Part shown: positions 37,186 to 46,398 of the stretch, piece after piece
Layout: each line of letters starts with the position of its first letter
Position numbering within the stretch: the stretch's first letter is position 1
From: Methanobacterium sp. UBA375
Lineage (GTDB): Archaea > Methanobacteriota > Methanobacteria > Methanobacteriales > Methanobacteriaceae
Length of the DNA: 64,000 nt
Reading direction: 5' to 3'
NCBI GenBank assembly: GCA_002495625.1
Contig: DAGC01000002.1
Span: forward strand, 244,212 to 308,211
Program-made: the position numbers and the translations under genes
Notes under the pieces: generated by a model
Seen by the model: only the letters and a program-made list of their open reading frames with translations
Databases searched by the model: none
Told to the model about the DNA's origin: nothing

Positions 37186-37865
37186 GCAATGATCGTAGAG
37201 ATCGTAGAGATCGCAGGGATCGAAACGATCGAGAAGATTGGGAGCCCAAAACCAATCTGGGACGAATGGTTAAGGAAGGCACCATAACCGATATAGATGA
37301 GATATTCGACCGAGGCCTTCCCATCATGGAACTGGAGATAATAAATTCACTCCTACCAGATCTGGAAGAAGAAGTAATGGACGTCAACCTGGTCCAGAGG
37401 ATGCACAAATCAGGTAGGAAAGTGAACTTCCGAGTCATAGTGGCCGTGGGAAATAAGAACGGCTACGTGGGACTAGGACAGGGCAAAGCCAAAGAGGTAG
37501 GCCCCGCCATCAGAAAAGCAGTAGATGATGCTAAATACAATATAATCAAGGTCCGCCGGGGATGCGGAGACTGGGGATGTGTCTGTGGAAAAGAACACAC
37601 CGTACCCTTCAAAGTAGAAGGAAAAGCAGGAAGCGTACGGGTAACCCTCATACCCGCCCCGGGTGGAGTGGGACTGGCCATTGGAGATGTGGGTAAAACC
37701 ATCCTGAAACTAGCAGGAATCGACGATATATGGTCCGATACCAAGGGACAAACCCAGACCACAATAAACTTCGCAGCAGCGGTCTTTGAAGCTTTAAGAC
37801 AGTTAAGCAGGGTTAAAGCTAAAAAATCAGACCTTAAAAGTCTGGGAGTAGAATGCGCGGAATAA
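37182..37865 (+). CDS. rps5: Ribosomal protein S5 (uS5) with Arg-Asp repeat leader
   Basis: This 227-residue small-subunit protein near the mRNA entry contributes to decoding accuracy. The core has FRVIVAVGNKNGYVGLGQGK (double-stranded-RNA-binding-like domain) and RVTLIPAPGGVGLAIGDVGK. The N-terminus is odd: SNDRRDRRDRRDRNDRED, encoded by a repeated GATCGTAGA-like DNA unit (37190-37235). That leader looks like a simple-sequence expansion, not a folded domain. CGDWGCVCGKEH adds a cysteine-rich patch usual in archaeal S5. Confidence 0.96.
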   Translation: MSNDRRDRRDRRDRNDREDWEPKTNLGRMVKEGTITDIDEIFDRGLPIMELEIINSLLPDLEEEVMDVNLVQRMHKSGRKVNFRVIVAVGNKNGYVGLGQGKAKEVGPAIRKAVDDAKYNIIKVRRGCGDWGCVCGKEHTVPFKVEGKAGSVRVTLIPAPGGVGLAIGDVGKTILKLAGIDDIWSDTKGQTQTTINFAAAVFEALRQLSRVKAKKSDLKSLGVECAE

Positions 37866-37913
37866 ACGCGCGATACCATTAACCCATTACAAGAAATTCA
37901 AGGTGATACATAA

Positions 37914-38369
37914 ATGATTGCAGCTATAAGAGTACGGGGCACAACCGGCGTAAAAGGGGAGATAGCAGACACCATGAAGATGTTAAGGCTTAACAGAATA
38001 AATCATGCTGTCATTATCGACGACACCCCCAGTTATCAGGGAATGCTCCAGAAGGCAAAAGATTACATAACATGGGGTGAAATTACAGAAGGCACCCTGG
38101 AAGAGATCATCACTAAACGGGGTAAAGTGCCTGGTGGAGAAAAGGTCACCAAGGAATACCTGAAGGAAAACACTTCCTACCAGACCATCAAAGCAGTGGC
38201 CAAAGCAGTGGCCAAGGGTGAGAAACTGGAAGAAGCAGGAATAAAACCCGTATTCAGACTACACCCTCCCCGAAAAGGATATAAGAACGTTAAAAAAGCC
38301 TACAATGAAGACGGGACCTTAGGATATCGCGGGGAAAATATGGAAGATCTTATCCGTAAGATGTTATAA
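37914..38369 (+). CDS. rpl30: Ribosomal protein L30 (uL30)
   Basis: This 151-residue long archaeal form (L7e-like) has AAIRVRGTTGVKGEIADTMK, then LRLNRINHAVIIDDTP at the start, and RLHPPRKGYKNVKKAYNEDG near the end. GGTGATACATAAATG is the start region. It lies between S5 and L15 as expected. Confidence 0.96.
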   Translation: MIAAIRVRGTTGVKGEIADTMKMLRLNRINHAVIIDDTPSYQGMLQKAKDYITWGEITEGTLEEIITKRGKVPGGEKVTKEYLKENTSYQTIKAVAKAVAKGEKLEEAGIKPVFRLHPPRKGYKNVKKAYNEDGTLGYRGENMEDLIRKML

Positions 38370-38400
38370 ATATAATCAAATTAATTTGAGTTGATATATC

Positions 38401-38838
38401 ATGATAAGAAGAACACGAAAAATACGAAAGCTACGTGGATCACGAACCATAGGCGGAGGCTCTTCAAAACAAAGAAGGGGAGCAGGCCACCGTGGTGGGA
38501 GAGGTTTTGCCGGAGGCCACAAGCACATGTGGTCCTGGCTGGTTAAAAACGATCCAGATCATTACGGAAAACACGGCTTTAAACGGCCTCGGAAGACCGT
38601 AACTAAATTTAACCCTGTCAACTTAGCTTTCCTGGATGAAAAACTCGATGAACTAGTATCAAAGGGTTTGGCCAAGGAAGAGAAGGGAAAGATAGTGGTG
38701 GACGTAACCGAGCTTGGCTACAACAAAGTCCTGGGGAAGGGCAGAATAACCAAAAAAGCAATAATTAAATCCCCCAAATTCTCAGAATCTGCAAAAAACA
38801 AGATAGAAGAAGCAGGCGGAGAAGCAGTAACCATTTAG
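38401..38838 (+). CDS. rpl15: Ribosomal protein L15 (uL15)
   Basis: This 145-residue late-assembly protein spans the large subunit. The glycine/arginine-rich start (RTRKIRKLRGSRTIGGGSSK, then GAGHRGGRGFAGGHKH) and the globular end (GRITKKAIIKSPKFSESAKN) match archaeal L15 (L27Ae-like). It is the last of this r-protein block and is followed by secY after 81 bases. Confidence 0.96.
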   Translation: MIRRTRKIRKLRGSRTIGGGSSKQRRGAGHRGGRGFAGGHKHMWSWLVKNDPDHYGKHGFKRPRKTVTKFNPVNLAFLDEKLDELVSKGLAKEEKGKIVVDVTELGYNKVLGKGRITKKAIIKSPKFSESAKNKIEEAGGEAVTI

Positions 38839-38919
38839 GAAATCTACACGTAACTAAAATCAAGAACACATTAAAATTAAATAACGAAATACACAGTATT
38901 CACATGGAAGGAGATTCAT

Positions 38920-40260
38920 TTGATTGAAAAACTGCAGCCCATATTCTCTTTAATCCCCCAGGTAAAGTCACCTGATTACAGGGTTCCCTTTAAAGAAAAA
39001 CTAAAATGGACAGGAATAATTCTCATACTCTACTTCGTCATAGGTATGATACCACTATTCGGTTTAAGCCCAACTGCTGTAGACCAATTCCAACAGTTAC
39101 GAGCGGTTATGGCCGGTAGTTTTGGATCGATCATCACCCTAGGTATCGGTCCCATAGTAACTGCATCCATTATACTGCAGCTTATGGTGGGTGGAAAGAT
39201 CATCAAACTGGATCTCTCCCAGCCCCGGGACAAAGCATTATTCCAAGGAACTCAGAAACTCCTTGCCATCATATTCACAGTATTTGAAGCAGCAGCGATG
39301 GTATTCACCGGTGCCCTAGCCCCATCATCCCCAGATGTTGCTTGGATATTAATATTACAGATTGTAATCGGGGGAATACTCATAATATTCCTGGATGAAG
39401 TAGTGTCCAAATGGGGATTCGGTAGCGGGGTAGGGTTGTTCATTGCAGCCGGAGTTGCTCAGACCATAATAGTAGGAACGTTCAACTTCCTGTCAACAGC
39501 ACAATCACCCGGAGTGCCTTCCGGTAAGATCCCCCAATTCATATACACACTGACCACTGGTCAACCTGACTTCTCCCTGCTCCTGCCGGTAATAGCGGTA
39601 ATAGTAGTGTTCCTGGTGGTAGTTTACGCAGAAAGTATGCGGGTGGAGATACCACTGTCCTATGGTGGTGTTAAAGGTGCCCGTGGAAAGTATCCCCTTA
39701 AATTTATATATGCCAGTAATATGCCGGTCATATTAACCAGTGCATTACTGTTAAATGTTCAGATATTTACAATGCTCTTCCAGAAACTGGGATTTCCCAT
39801 CCTTGGGACAATATCCAATGGACAGCCCATAAGTGGACTGGCGTTATGGTTGAGCCAACCATCAATCGGTGCCTTGTTCACCAATCCGTTACAGGTGCTG
39901 TTCTATGCCGTGGTGTTCATTGGTTCCTGTGTATTATTCGCCTGGCTGTGGGTGGAGTTAAGTGGAATAGGTCCCAAACAGGTGGCTAAACAGTTATACC
40001 AGATGGGTATGCAGATCCCTGGTTTCAGAAGCAGCCGGGGACAGTTCGAAAGGATACTTAAGAAGTACATACCTGCTATCACCGTCATGGGCGGTGCCTT
40101 TGTAGGGTTACTCGCCTTCGGAGCGGATTTAACCGGAGCTCTCGGTGGAGGTACCGGTGTGCTTTTAACCGTGGGTATCGTGTACCGATTATATGAAGAG
40201 TTAGCACAGGAACAGCTGATGGACATGCATCCAATGCTTAGAAGATTCCTAGGAGATTAA
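38920..40260 (+). CDS. secY: Protein translocase subunit SecY (Sec61 alpha)
   Basis: This 446-residue channel protein, with ten predicted helices, is the core of the Sec translocon in the cell membrane. The plug region (about 50-70) and loops such as YGGVKGARGKYPLKFIYASN, then MPVILTSALL (fifth cytosolic loop) and MQIPGFRSSRGQFERILKKY are characteristic. The start is TTG at 38920 after AAGGAGATTCA. SecE and Sec beta are not in the window. It is followed by adkA and an EMC3-like gene, the typical archaeal order. Confidence 0.97.
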   Translation: MIEKLQPIFSLIPQVKSPDYRVPFKEKLKWTGIILILYFVIGMIPLFGLSPTAVDQFQQLRAVMAGSFGSIITLGIGPIVTASIILQLMVGGKIIKLDLSQPRDKALFQGTQKLLAIIFTVFEAAAMVFTGALAPSSPDVAWILILQIVIGGILIIFLDEVVSKWGFGSGVGLFIAAGVAQTIIVGTFNFLSTAQSPGVPSGKIPQFIYTLTTGQPDFSLLLPVIAVIVVFLVVVYAESMRVEIPLSYGGVKGARGKYPLKFIYASNMPVILTSALLLNVQIFTMLFQKLGFPILGTISNGQPISGLALWLSQPSIGALFTNPLQVLFYAVVFIGSCVLFAWLWVELSGIGPKQVAKQLYQMGMQIPGFRSSRGQFERILKKYIPAITVMGGAFVGLLAFGADLTGALGGGTGVLLTVGIVYRLYEELAQEQLMDMHPMLRRFLGD

Positions 40261-40328
40261 GAGTCATAGACTAGGAGATTGAGGTAATAAAAGATTAAAA
40301 GAAGGTAAATAACTAAGGGGTTTTGAAA

Positions 40329-40886
40329 ATGAAGGTGGTAGTAGTTGCTGGAATTCCAGGATCAGGAAGTACAACGGTTCTTAAAGGAGCCCTTGTAGAC
40401 CTTGACTATGAACATGTAAATTATGGGGATGTCATGCTGGAGATCGCCCAGAAAAGGGACATAGTCCAGGATAGAGATTCCATGAGAAAACTTTCGCCCG
40501 ACGTGCAGAAAGAGGTACAGAGGGAAGCTGCAAAAAGTATAAGAGAAAGGGCAAAGCAAAGTAATATAATCGTGGACACCCACTGCACCATAAAAACCCC
40601 CCTGGGTTTCTTACCCGGTTTACCTCCCTGGGTTTTAGAGGAACTGCAGCCAGACCAGTTCGTACTGGTGGAGGCTGATGGAGATGAGATCCTCATGCGG
40701 AGGATATCTGATACCACCCGGACCCGGGATATGGAGAAACTCCAGGACATAAACTTACACCAGCAGATGAACCGTTCTGTGGCCATGGCTTACGCCGCAC
40801 TAACCGGTGCCACGGTACAAATAATTCAAAATCATGATGACCAGCTGGACGTGACAGTGGTCAGGATGATTGAAACACTGAAATGA
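40329..40886 (+). CDS. adkA: Archaeal adenylate kinase
   Basis: This 185-residue enzyme interconverts ATP + AMP and 2 ADP. It is the archaeal type, only distantly related to bacterial Adk. The P-loop is GIPGSGSTTVLKGAL (about 8-22); the signature FLPGLPPWVLEELQPDQFVL is near 100. I start at the ATG at 40329; a TTG two codons upstream is possible. secY-adkA neighbours are conserved from bacteria to archaea. Confidence 0.94.
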   Translation: MKVVVVAGIPGSGSTTVLKGALVDLDYEHVNYGDVMLEIAQKRDIVQDRDSMRKLSPDVQKEVQREAAKSIRERAKQSNIIVDTHCTIKTPLGFLPGLPPWVLEELQPDQFVLVEADGDEILMRRISDTTRTRDMEKLQDINLHQQMNRSVAMAYAALTGATVQIIQNHDDQLDVTVVRMIETLK

Positions 40887-40981
40887 GATTAACAAACACT
40901 AATGAGATGAAAAAAACATTAAAAAAATTTACACTTAAAAAAAAAGACTAACAAAACAACAGAAAGAGAGGATATAAAAAA

Positions 40982-41578
40982 ATGGCAGGTTTCGACTTTC
41001 TAAATCCAATCTTAAATCCAATACTTAACCCGTTACTTACACTAGTAAACGATCCAAACAACCCCATGTTTGGAGCTATCATTGGGGTATTCATAATATC
41101 CACAATTATAGCCTTCCTTATAACATTGGCCAACAAGTTACTGGTGGATCAGGACCGACTGCAATTCCTGCAGCAGGAGATGAAGGATTACCAGCAGGAG
41201 ATGATGGCCGCCCAGAAATCAGGCGACCCGAAAAAGTTGAAGGAGGTCCAGAAGAAGCAGGAGAAGTTCATGTCACTGCAGAAGGAGATGATGTTCAACT
41301 CCTTCAAACCCATGATAGTGACCATGGTGCCCATACTCCTTGTGTTCTACTGGCTGGCTGGAAACCCCCTGGTTTCCCAGTTCTACGTACAGTTACCCAC
41401 CTTCGGCTACTACGTATTCCTGGTACCGCTATTCCAATGGATAGCCACCATATTCTATCCAGTGGGAGCAGTAACACCCTTCGCCACCATCAGCTGGCTG
41501 GGATGGTACATATTAGTATCCTTCGCCATGTCCATGGTGTTCAGGAAATTCCTGGGCCTTAAAGGGGGAGGAATGTAA
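40982..41578 (+). CDS. EMC3/TMCO1-like membrane insertase (DUF106)
   Basis: This 198-residue archaeal member of the Oxa1/YidC/EMC3 superfamily is thought to help insert membrane proteins. Helices are at about 25-45, 110-128 and 165-188. A long amphipathic coiled coil (LQQEMKDYQQEMMAAQKSGD to FMSLQKEMMFNSFKP, about 56-110) separates the first two, as in EMC3. Its position right after secY and adkA fits that role. The end of the gene is duplicated downstream (41581-41607). An EMC6-like gene lies at 5415. Confidence 0.85.
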   Translation: MAGFDFLNPILNPILNPLLTLVNDPNNPMFGAIIGVFIISTIIAFLITLANKLLVDQDRLQFLQQEMKDYQQEMMAAQKSGDPKKLKEVQKKQEKFMSLQKEMMFNSFKPMIVTMVPILLVFYWLAGNPLVSQFYVQLPTFGYYVFLVPLFQWIATIFYPVGAVTPFATISWLGWYILVSFAMSMVFRKFLGLKGGGM

Positions 41579-41607
41579 AGTTCCTGGCCTTAATGGTGGA
41601 AATGTAG

Positions 41608-41651
41608 AATATTAGATCAAAACATCAGGAATATTAGATCAAAACATCAGA
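41608..41651. repeat. 22-bp tandem repeat before L34e
   Basis: Two copies of a unit beginning AATATTAGATCAAAACATCA lie head to tail at 41608-41629 and 41630-41651, differing only at the last base. They follow an imperfect copy (41581-41607) of the end of the EMC3-like gene. The 120-base spacer holds no gene. Confidence 0.75.
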
Positions 41652-41698
41652 TTTACCCGTCCAAATTTAGATAAAAAAATGTATTAGGAGATAGTAAA

Positions 41699-41965
41699 AT
41701 GCCACAGTTAAGATACAGATCAAGATCTTACAGGAGAACCTTTAAGAAAACCCCGGGAGGCAAGACAGTACTACACTACAAGAAGAAGAAACCCTCCAAG
41801 CACGTATGTGCCAGTTGCGGTAAACTACTTCACGGTGTCCCCCGAGGAAGACCATACCAGATAAAAAAACTTTCAAAGACCAAGAAAAGGCCGACCAGAC
41901 CCTACGGTGGACAGCTCTGTTCTGAGTGTTCCCGCCGAGTATTTAAGGAAGAGGCCCGATCCTGA
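41699..41965 (+). CDS. rpl34e: Ribosomal protein L34e
   Basis: This 88-residue basic, zinc-binding large-subunit protein occurs in archaea and eukaryotes. LRYRSRSYRRTFKKTPGGKT starts the chain; the CxxC pairs are CASCGK and CSECSRR, forming the zinc site. Its last base overlaps the cmk start, a conserved archaeal pair. Confidence 0.95.
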   Translation: MPQLRYRSRSYRRTFKKTPGGKTVLHYKKKKPSKHVCASCGKLLHGVPRGRPYQIKKLSKTKKRPTRPYGGQLCSECSRRVFKEEARS

Positions 41966-42483
41966 TGATCATAACCATCGGCGGACTAGCCGGAAGTGGT
42001 ACAACCACCGCCAGCAAGATCCTCTCTGAGAAGATGGGAATTCCCTACATTTCAGCTGGGGATATTTTCCGCCAGATGGCCAGAGAACATGAGATGGATA
42101 TTCTGGAGTTCAGCAAATACGCTGAAGACAACATAGATGTAGACCGCCAGATCGACCAGAGACAGGCCAAAGTAGCCCGTGAATGCGAAGACCTCATAGT
42201 GGAGGGCAGACTCTCGGCATACTTCGTGGACGCCGACCTCAAGGTATGCTTCACAGCACCCCTGGATGTCCGTGCAGAACGTATCAGCCAGAGGGAGAAC
42301 AAGCCCCTGGATATCGTTAAAAAGGAAATCATTAAAAGGGGACTAAGCGAGGCCAAAAGGTACCGGGAGATACACCATATAGAAATCGAAGATCTGGATG
42401 TGTATGACCTCATCATCAACACCAACAGCTTCACTCCAGAAAGCATAGCCCATATCATAGAGAAAGCTACTGGAGAGATATAA
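41965..42483 (+). CDS. cmk: Cytidylate kinase
   Basis: This 172-residue enzyme phosphorylates CMP and dCMP for nucleotide recycling. It is the short archaeal form without the bacterial NMP-bind insert. The P-loop GGLAGSGTTTASKILSEKMG opens the protein, and RQAKVARECEDLIVEGRLSA and LDVRAERISQRENKP follow. The ATG overlaps the L34e stop by one base. Confidence 0.92.
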   Translation: MIITIGGLAGSGTTTASKILSEKMGIPYISAGDIFRQMAREHEMDILEFSKYAEDNIDVDRQIDQRQAKVARECEDLIVEGRLSAYFVDADLKVCFTAPLDVRAERISQRENKPLDIVKKEIIKRGLSEAKRYREIHHIEIEDLDVYDLIINTNSFTPESIAHIIEKATGEI

Positions 42484-42598
42484 AAATACAGTAAGCAGCT
42501 CTACAGATATAAATAAAAAGATTATAATCAATAATTCAATTTCATAAACAAAAGAAAGTAGATTCTAGCAAATATCTAAAAATTAGAGGTGATTATAG

Positions 42599-42829
42599 AT
42601 GCCAGCAATAGAAGTTGGAAGAATATGTGTAAAACTCGCCGGAAGAGAAGCGGGTGAAAAATGTGTTATCATAGAAGTTATCGATGATAAATTCGTAGAA
42701 GTAGTAGGCACCGCTGTTAAAAACAGAAGATGCAACGTTAAACACTTAGAACCATTGGAAGAAACAATGGAAGTTAAATCTGAAGATATAGAAAAGATTA
42801 AAAAGGACTTTGAGGCTGCAGTAGCTTAA
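42599..42829 (+). CDS. rpl14e: Ribosomal protein L14e
   Basis: At 76 residues this is a small KOW-type large-subunit protein of archaea and eukaryotes. EVGRICVKLAGREAGEKCVI and FVEVVGTAVKNRRCNVKHLE, with PLE after it, define it. GAGGTGATTATAG precedes the ATG. It is followed by the pseudouridine synthase gene, the usual partner in archaea. Confidence 0.95.
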   Translation: MPAIEVGRICVKLAGREAGEKCVIIEVIDDKFVEVVGTAVKNRRCNVKHLEPLEETMEVKSEDIEKIKKDFEAAVA

Positions 42830-42899
42830 ATGCATTTGAAAGTTCATATAAATTTCATAAGTAACTTAACGTATCCAAAAGATGAAATAGGTTTTACTG

Positions 42900-43862
42900 A
42901 TGGTAGAACTGCTCCATAAGGCCGAAGGGGAAACTGATCCAGATTTTGGCTGCCCACCCCACATGCGACCCATAAAGGAGTACCTCTCCAAGGGTGTTAT
43001 AAACCTGGACAAGCCATCGGGACCAACCAGCCATGAAGTGGATTCCTGGGTAAAAAGAATCCTTAAAACCACTAAAACAGGGCATGGAGGAACACTGGAC
43101 CCCCGGGTTACCGGGGTACTGCCTGTAGGGATTGACCAGGCCACCAGAGTCATCCATCTCCTACTAGAGGCTCCGAAGGAATATGTATGTCTGATGAGAC
43201 TCCATGAGGAAGTGGAGGACTGCAGGATAGTAGAGATACTCCGGGAATTCCAGGGGAAGATCTTTCAAACACCCCCTGTAAAATCAGCAGTAAAAAGAGA
43301 ACTAAGGGTAAGGAATATATACTACGCGGACCTCCTGGAAATTGAAGGACAGAACGTCCTATTCCGGATAGGCTGCGAAGCAGGTACCTACATCCGCAAA
43401 TATTGTCATGATATAGGAGAAGCCCTTGGTTCAGGCGCACACATGGCTGAACTTAGAAGGACCATGGTAGGACCCTTCCGGGAGGATGAAACCCTTAAGA
43501 ATCTACAGGAACTAACTGATGCCTACCAGGAATGGCTGGATGAGGGAGATGAATCCGGGTTGCGGGAGACTGTACTTCCCATGGAAACGGCAGCAAGCCA
43601 CCTCCCCCAGATAATCATCAGGGATTCTGCCGTAGATGCCGTCTGCCACGGTGCAGATCTGGCCGCCGGCGGGATACTCCAGTTATGCCCGGATATACAG
43701 AAAGGCTCCACTGTTGCCCTTTACACTTTGAAGGGTGAACTGGTAGCAGCAGGCGCCAGTCTCCACGACTCAAATGAAATATGCAAAATCAACAAGGGAA
43801 TAGTGGTGGATATAAAAAAAGTTTTTATGGAACCTGGAACATATCCAAAGATGTGGAAGTAA
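42900..43862 (+). CDS. cbf5: Pseudouridine synthase Cbf5/TruB, archaeal type
   Basis: This 320-residue enzyme is the catalytic protein of H/ACA RNPs, making pseudouridine in rRNA and also tRNA U55. The catalytic aspartate is in GHGGTLDPRVTGVLPVGID (near 67); CEAGTYIRKYCHDIGEALGS follows. The C-terminal PUA domain (about 235-320) contains DLAAGGILQLCPDIQKGSTV. The upstream context of L14e supports Cbf5. The partners Nop10, L7Ae and Gar1 are outside the window. Confidence 0.94.
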   Translation: MVELLHKAEGETDPDFGCPPHMRPIKEYLSKGVINLDKPSGPTSHEVDSWVKRILKTTKTGHGGTLDPRVTGVLPVGIDQATRVIHLLLEAPKEYVCLMRLHEEVEDCRIVEILREFQGKIFQTPPVKSAVKRELRVRNIYYADLLEIEGQNVLFRIGCEAGTYIRKYCHDIGEALGSGAHMAELRRTMVGPFREDETLKNLQELTDAYQEWLDEGDESGLRETVLPMETAASHLPQIIIRDSAVDAVCHGADLAAGGILQLCPDIQKGSTVALYTLKGELVAAGASLHDSNEICKINKGIVVDIKKVFMEPGTYPKMWK

Positions 43863-43956
43863 AAATCTGCTCTTTGTAATAGCTTCCCAAGTTAACAAGC
43901 AAAATTAGTATCGCCTAGGGGATTTGAAATTTTTTAGGTTGCATATTTATCTTTAT

Positions 43957-44045
<89 letters not shown>

Positions 44046-44187
44046 AAAACAAACAATTGGACTCATAAAAATTAACCAGAAAATACAAAAAACAAATAGG
44101 ATTAAATAAAAATAAGATAAAGAAGAAATCGCAAAATAAATTGAAAATTAACAAAAAATATCCAAAGTATAAAAGAGAGGAATAAAT

Positions 44188-44640
44188 ATGGAAGAAGACT
44201 TCAAACACATGGTCCGTATAGCCAGAAAGGACGTGGATGGTAACAAACCAGTAGTAAACGCACTTGCAGATATAAAAGGTGTGGGAATCGCGTTATCCAG
44301 GGCCATAGTTTCACGTATGGGTTTAGACTTAAACCAGAAAATAGGATACTTACCAGATGATACAATCAATGAAATAGAGGATGCCATTCGAGATCCACAG
44401 AAGCACGATATACCAGAATGGATGCTTAACCGGAGAAACGATTATGAAACCGGTAAAACCGAGCATCTTATAGAATCAGACTTAATGATGCGTCTCAGAG
44501 ACGATTTAAACCGGATGAAAAAGATCAGAAGCTATAAAGGAAGAAGGCATGAGGTGGGATTACCAGTCCGTGGACAGAGAACCAAATCCACCTTCCGGAA
44601 AGGATCATCTGTGGGAGTAAGCAGGAGAAGAAGAGGATAA
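44188..44640 (+). CDS. rps13: Ribosomal protein S13 (uS13)
   Basis: This 150-residue small-subunit head protein makes bridges to the large subunit and touches P-site tRNA. MVRIARKDVDGNKPVVNALA and the helix-hairpin-helix IKGVGIALSRAIVSRMGLDL are typical of archaeal S13 (S18e). The basic tail SYKGRRHEVGLPVRGQRTKS follows. It opens the S13-S4-S11-rpoD block. Confidence 0.97.
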   Translation: MEEDFKHMVRIARKDVDGNKPVVNALADIKGVGIALSRAIVSRMGLDLNQKIGYLPDDTINEIEDAIRDPQKHDIPEWMLNRRNDYETGKTEHLIESDLMMRLRDDLNRMKKIRSYKGRRHEVGLPVRGQRTKSTFRKGSSVGVSRRRRG

Positions 44641-44660
44641 CTATTTAGGAGTATGAAATT

Positions 44661-45188
44661 ATGGGACATCCAAGAAAATCCAGGAAAAAATATGACACAC
44701 CATCTCACCCATGGAACGCCGACAGGATAAAACTGGAGAATAAATTAGTTAAAAAGTACGGACTTAAGACCAAAAAGGAAATATGGAAAGCCGAGACCAT
44801 GGTTAAAAAATACCGGCGTGATGCCAGGGAACTCTTGGGTCTATCCAGTGAACAGACCAAAACCGAGAGGGAACAGCTTCTAGGCCACCTGGTTAAACAA
44901 GGCTTTTTAGGTAAAGAAGCCAAACTGGAAGACGTTTTAAACCTCACCGTGGAAGACGTGCTCCGCAGAAGATTACAAACCCTAGTACACCAGAAGGGAC
45001 TGGGCAACACAGCCAAACAATCCAGAATCATGGTAGTACACGGACACATAGCCCTGGATGGTAAGAAGATAGACTCACCCAGTTACCTGGTAAAAAGCGG
45101 TGATGAAGAGCTCATAGGCTTCTACCAGGGAAGTGCCATGGAAAAATATCAAAAAGAACAGGCCTCCAAACAAACAGGAGAAGAATAA
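44661..45188 (+). CDS. rps4: Ribosomal protein S4 (uS4)
   Basis: This 175-residue 16S-binding assembly protein, of archaeal S9e type, starts MGHPRKSRKKYDTPSHPWNA. The S4 RNA-binding domain is RRLQTLVHQKGLGNTAKQSR then IMVVHGHIALDGKKI (about 103-140). Start ATG after TTTAGGAGTATGAAATT. S11 follows after 18 bases. Confidence 0.97.
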   Translation: MGHPRKSRKKYDTPSHPWNADRIKLENKLVKKYGLKTKKEIWKAETMVKKYRRDARELLGLSSEQTKTEREQLLGHLVKQGFLGKEAKLEDVLNLTVEDVLRRRLQTLVHQKGLGNTAKQSRIMVVHGHIALDGKKIDSPSYLVKSGDEELIGFYQGSAMEKYQKEQASKQTGEE

Positions 45189-45206
45189 ATTTTACAGGTG
45201 ATAAAT

Positions 45207-45599
45207 ATGGCGGATAAAGAAAAATGGGGCGTAGCTAACATCTACAGTTCCTTCAACAACACCATAATCACCGTCACCGACCTTACCGGAGCAGAGACCA
45301 TAACTCAGTGGTCCGGTGGTAAGGTGGTACGGGCAGATAGGCAGGAATCATCACCCTTTGCAGCCATGGAGGCTGCCACCCGGGCAGCGGAAGACGTCAA
45401 GGAAAAGGGTTTAATCGGATTACACATACGTGTTCGAGCACCGGGAGGAAACGGTTCCCGAACACCAGGACCAGGTGCACAGGCCACCATAAGGGCTTTA
45501 GCCCGGGCCGGTATCAAGATAGGTAAAATTGAAGATGTCACTCCAATACCTCACGATGGAACAGGAAGACCAGGAGGTAAAAGGGGGAGAAGGGTCTAA
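45207..45599 (+). CDS. rps11: Ribosomal protein S11 (uS11)
   Basis: This 130-residue platform protein contacts mRNA at the E site. ANIYSSFNNTIITVTDLTGA, then RAPGGNGSRTPGPGAQATIR and TPIPHDGTGRPGGKRGRRV are almost universal. The ATG at 45207 follows AGGTGATAAAT, preferred over an in-frame GTG at 45198. The rpoD start directly abuts its stop. Confidence 0.97.
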   Translation: MADKEKWGVANIYSSFNNTIITVTDLTGAETITQWSGGKVVRADRQESSPFAAMEAATRAAEDVKEKGLIGLHIRVRAPGGNGSRTPGPGAQATIRALARAGIKIGKIEDVTPIPHDGTGRPGGKRGRRV

Positions 45600-46397
45600 A
45601 TGGATATAACCACCAAAAGCAGGGATGAGGATAAGATCATCCTGATAATAGAAGGTGTTGACGTACCTTTCGTGAACGCACTTCGCCGGATCTGCATGGT
45701 GGAAGTACCTACCATGGCCATAGAAGAAGTGGATGTATACAAGAATGATTCACGCATATTCGATGAAGTTTTAGCCCACCGGTTAGGACTGGTACCTCTT
45801 AAAACTGATCTGGAATCCATCATCCCCCATGATGAATGTGACTGTGAAGACCACTGCCCCCGCTGCAGCGTATCACTCCTCTTAAAGGAGAAAGGACCAA
45901 AAACAGTCTACTCAGGCGACCTCACATCACAGGACAATAAGGTCACACCAGTACACGACACCATACCCCTCTTGAAGTTAAGGGGAGAGGAAGAGGTGGA
46001 ATTGGAGGCCATAGCACAGCTGGGAACAGGTTTAGAGCATGCTAAATGGCAGCCCACCACATCAAGCGCCTACAAATACTACCCCATAATTACCATAGAC
46101 ACAGAAAAATGTGAGGCATGCGCCAAGTGTGCAACAGAATGCCCCCGAGGGGTTCTGGAATTCGATGAGAAGGAAAACAAGATCCTAGTGGTCGACCCGG
46201 AAAACTGCAACATGTGCAAGACCTGTGTAAAGGACTGTGAAATGGGTGCCATCACCGTGGAAGGCCAGGAAGACAAGTTCATATTCAAGATAGAAACCGA
46301 TGGATCCCTGAAACCAGAGGAAGTAATAAGCACAGCCTGCGATATATTAGCGGGTAAATCTCAAAAAATCATAGAATTTACAGAAGGAGAAAGTTAA
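45600..46397 (+). CDS. rpoD: RNA polymerase subunit D with two [4Fe-4S] motifs
   Basis: This is the archaeal counterpart of Rpb3 and bacterial alpha; it dimerises with subunit L to start RNA polymerase assembly. At 265 residues, the alpha-like domains flank an inserted ferredoxin domain (about 166-220). That domain has CEACAKCATECP and CNMCKTCVKDCE, each a complete CxxCxxCxxxC set, so two [4Fe-4S] clusters can form, as known for methanogen D subunits. The assembly may thus sense iron or oxygen. CECEDHCPRCSVS-type cysteines (CDCEDHCPRC, near 80) add a further cluster of thiols. Confidence 0.96.
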   Translation: MDITTKSRDEDKIILIIEGVDVPFVNALRRICMVEVPTMAIEEVDVYKNDSRIFDEVLAHRLGLVPLKTDLESIIPHDECDCEDHCPRCSVSLLLKEKGPKTVYSGDLTSQDNKVTPVHDTIPLLKLRGEEEVELEAIAQLGTGLEHAKWQPTTSSAYKYYPIITIDTEKCEACAKCATECPRGVLEFDEKENKILVVDPENCNMCKTCVKDCEMGAITVEGQEDKFIFKIETDGSLKPEEVISTACDILAGKSQKIIEFTEGES

Positions 46398-46398
46398 C

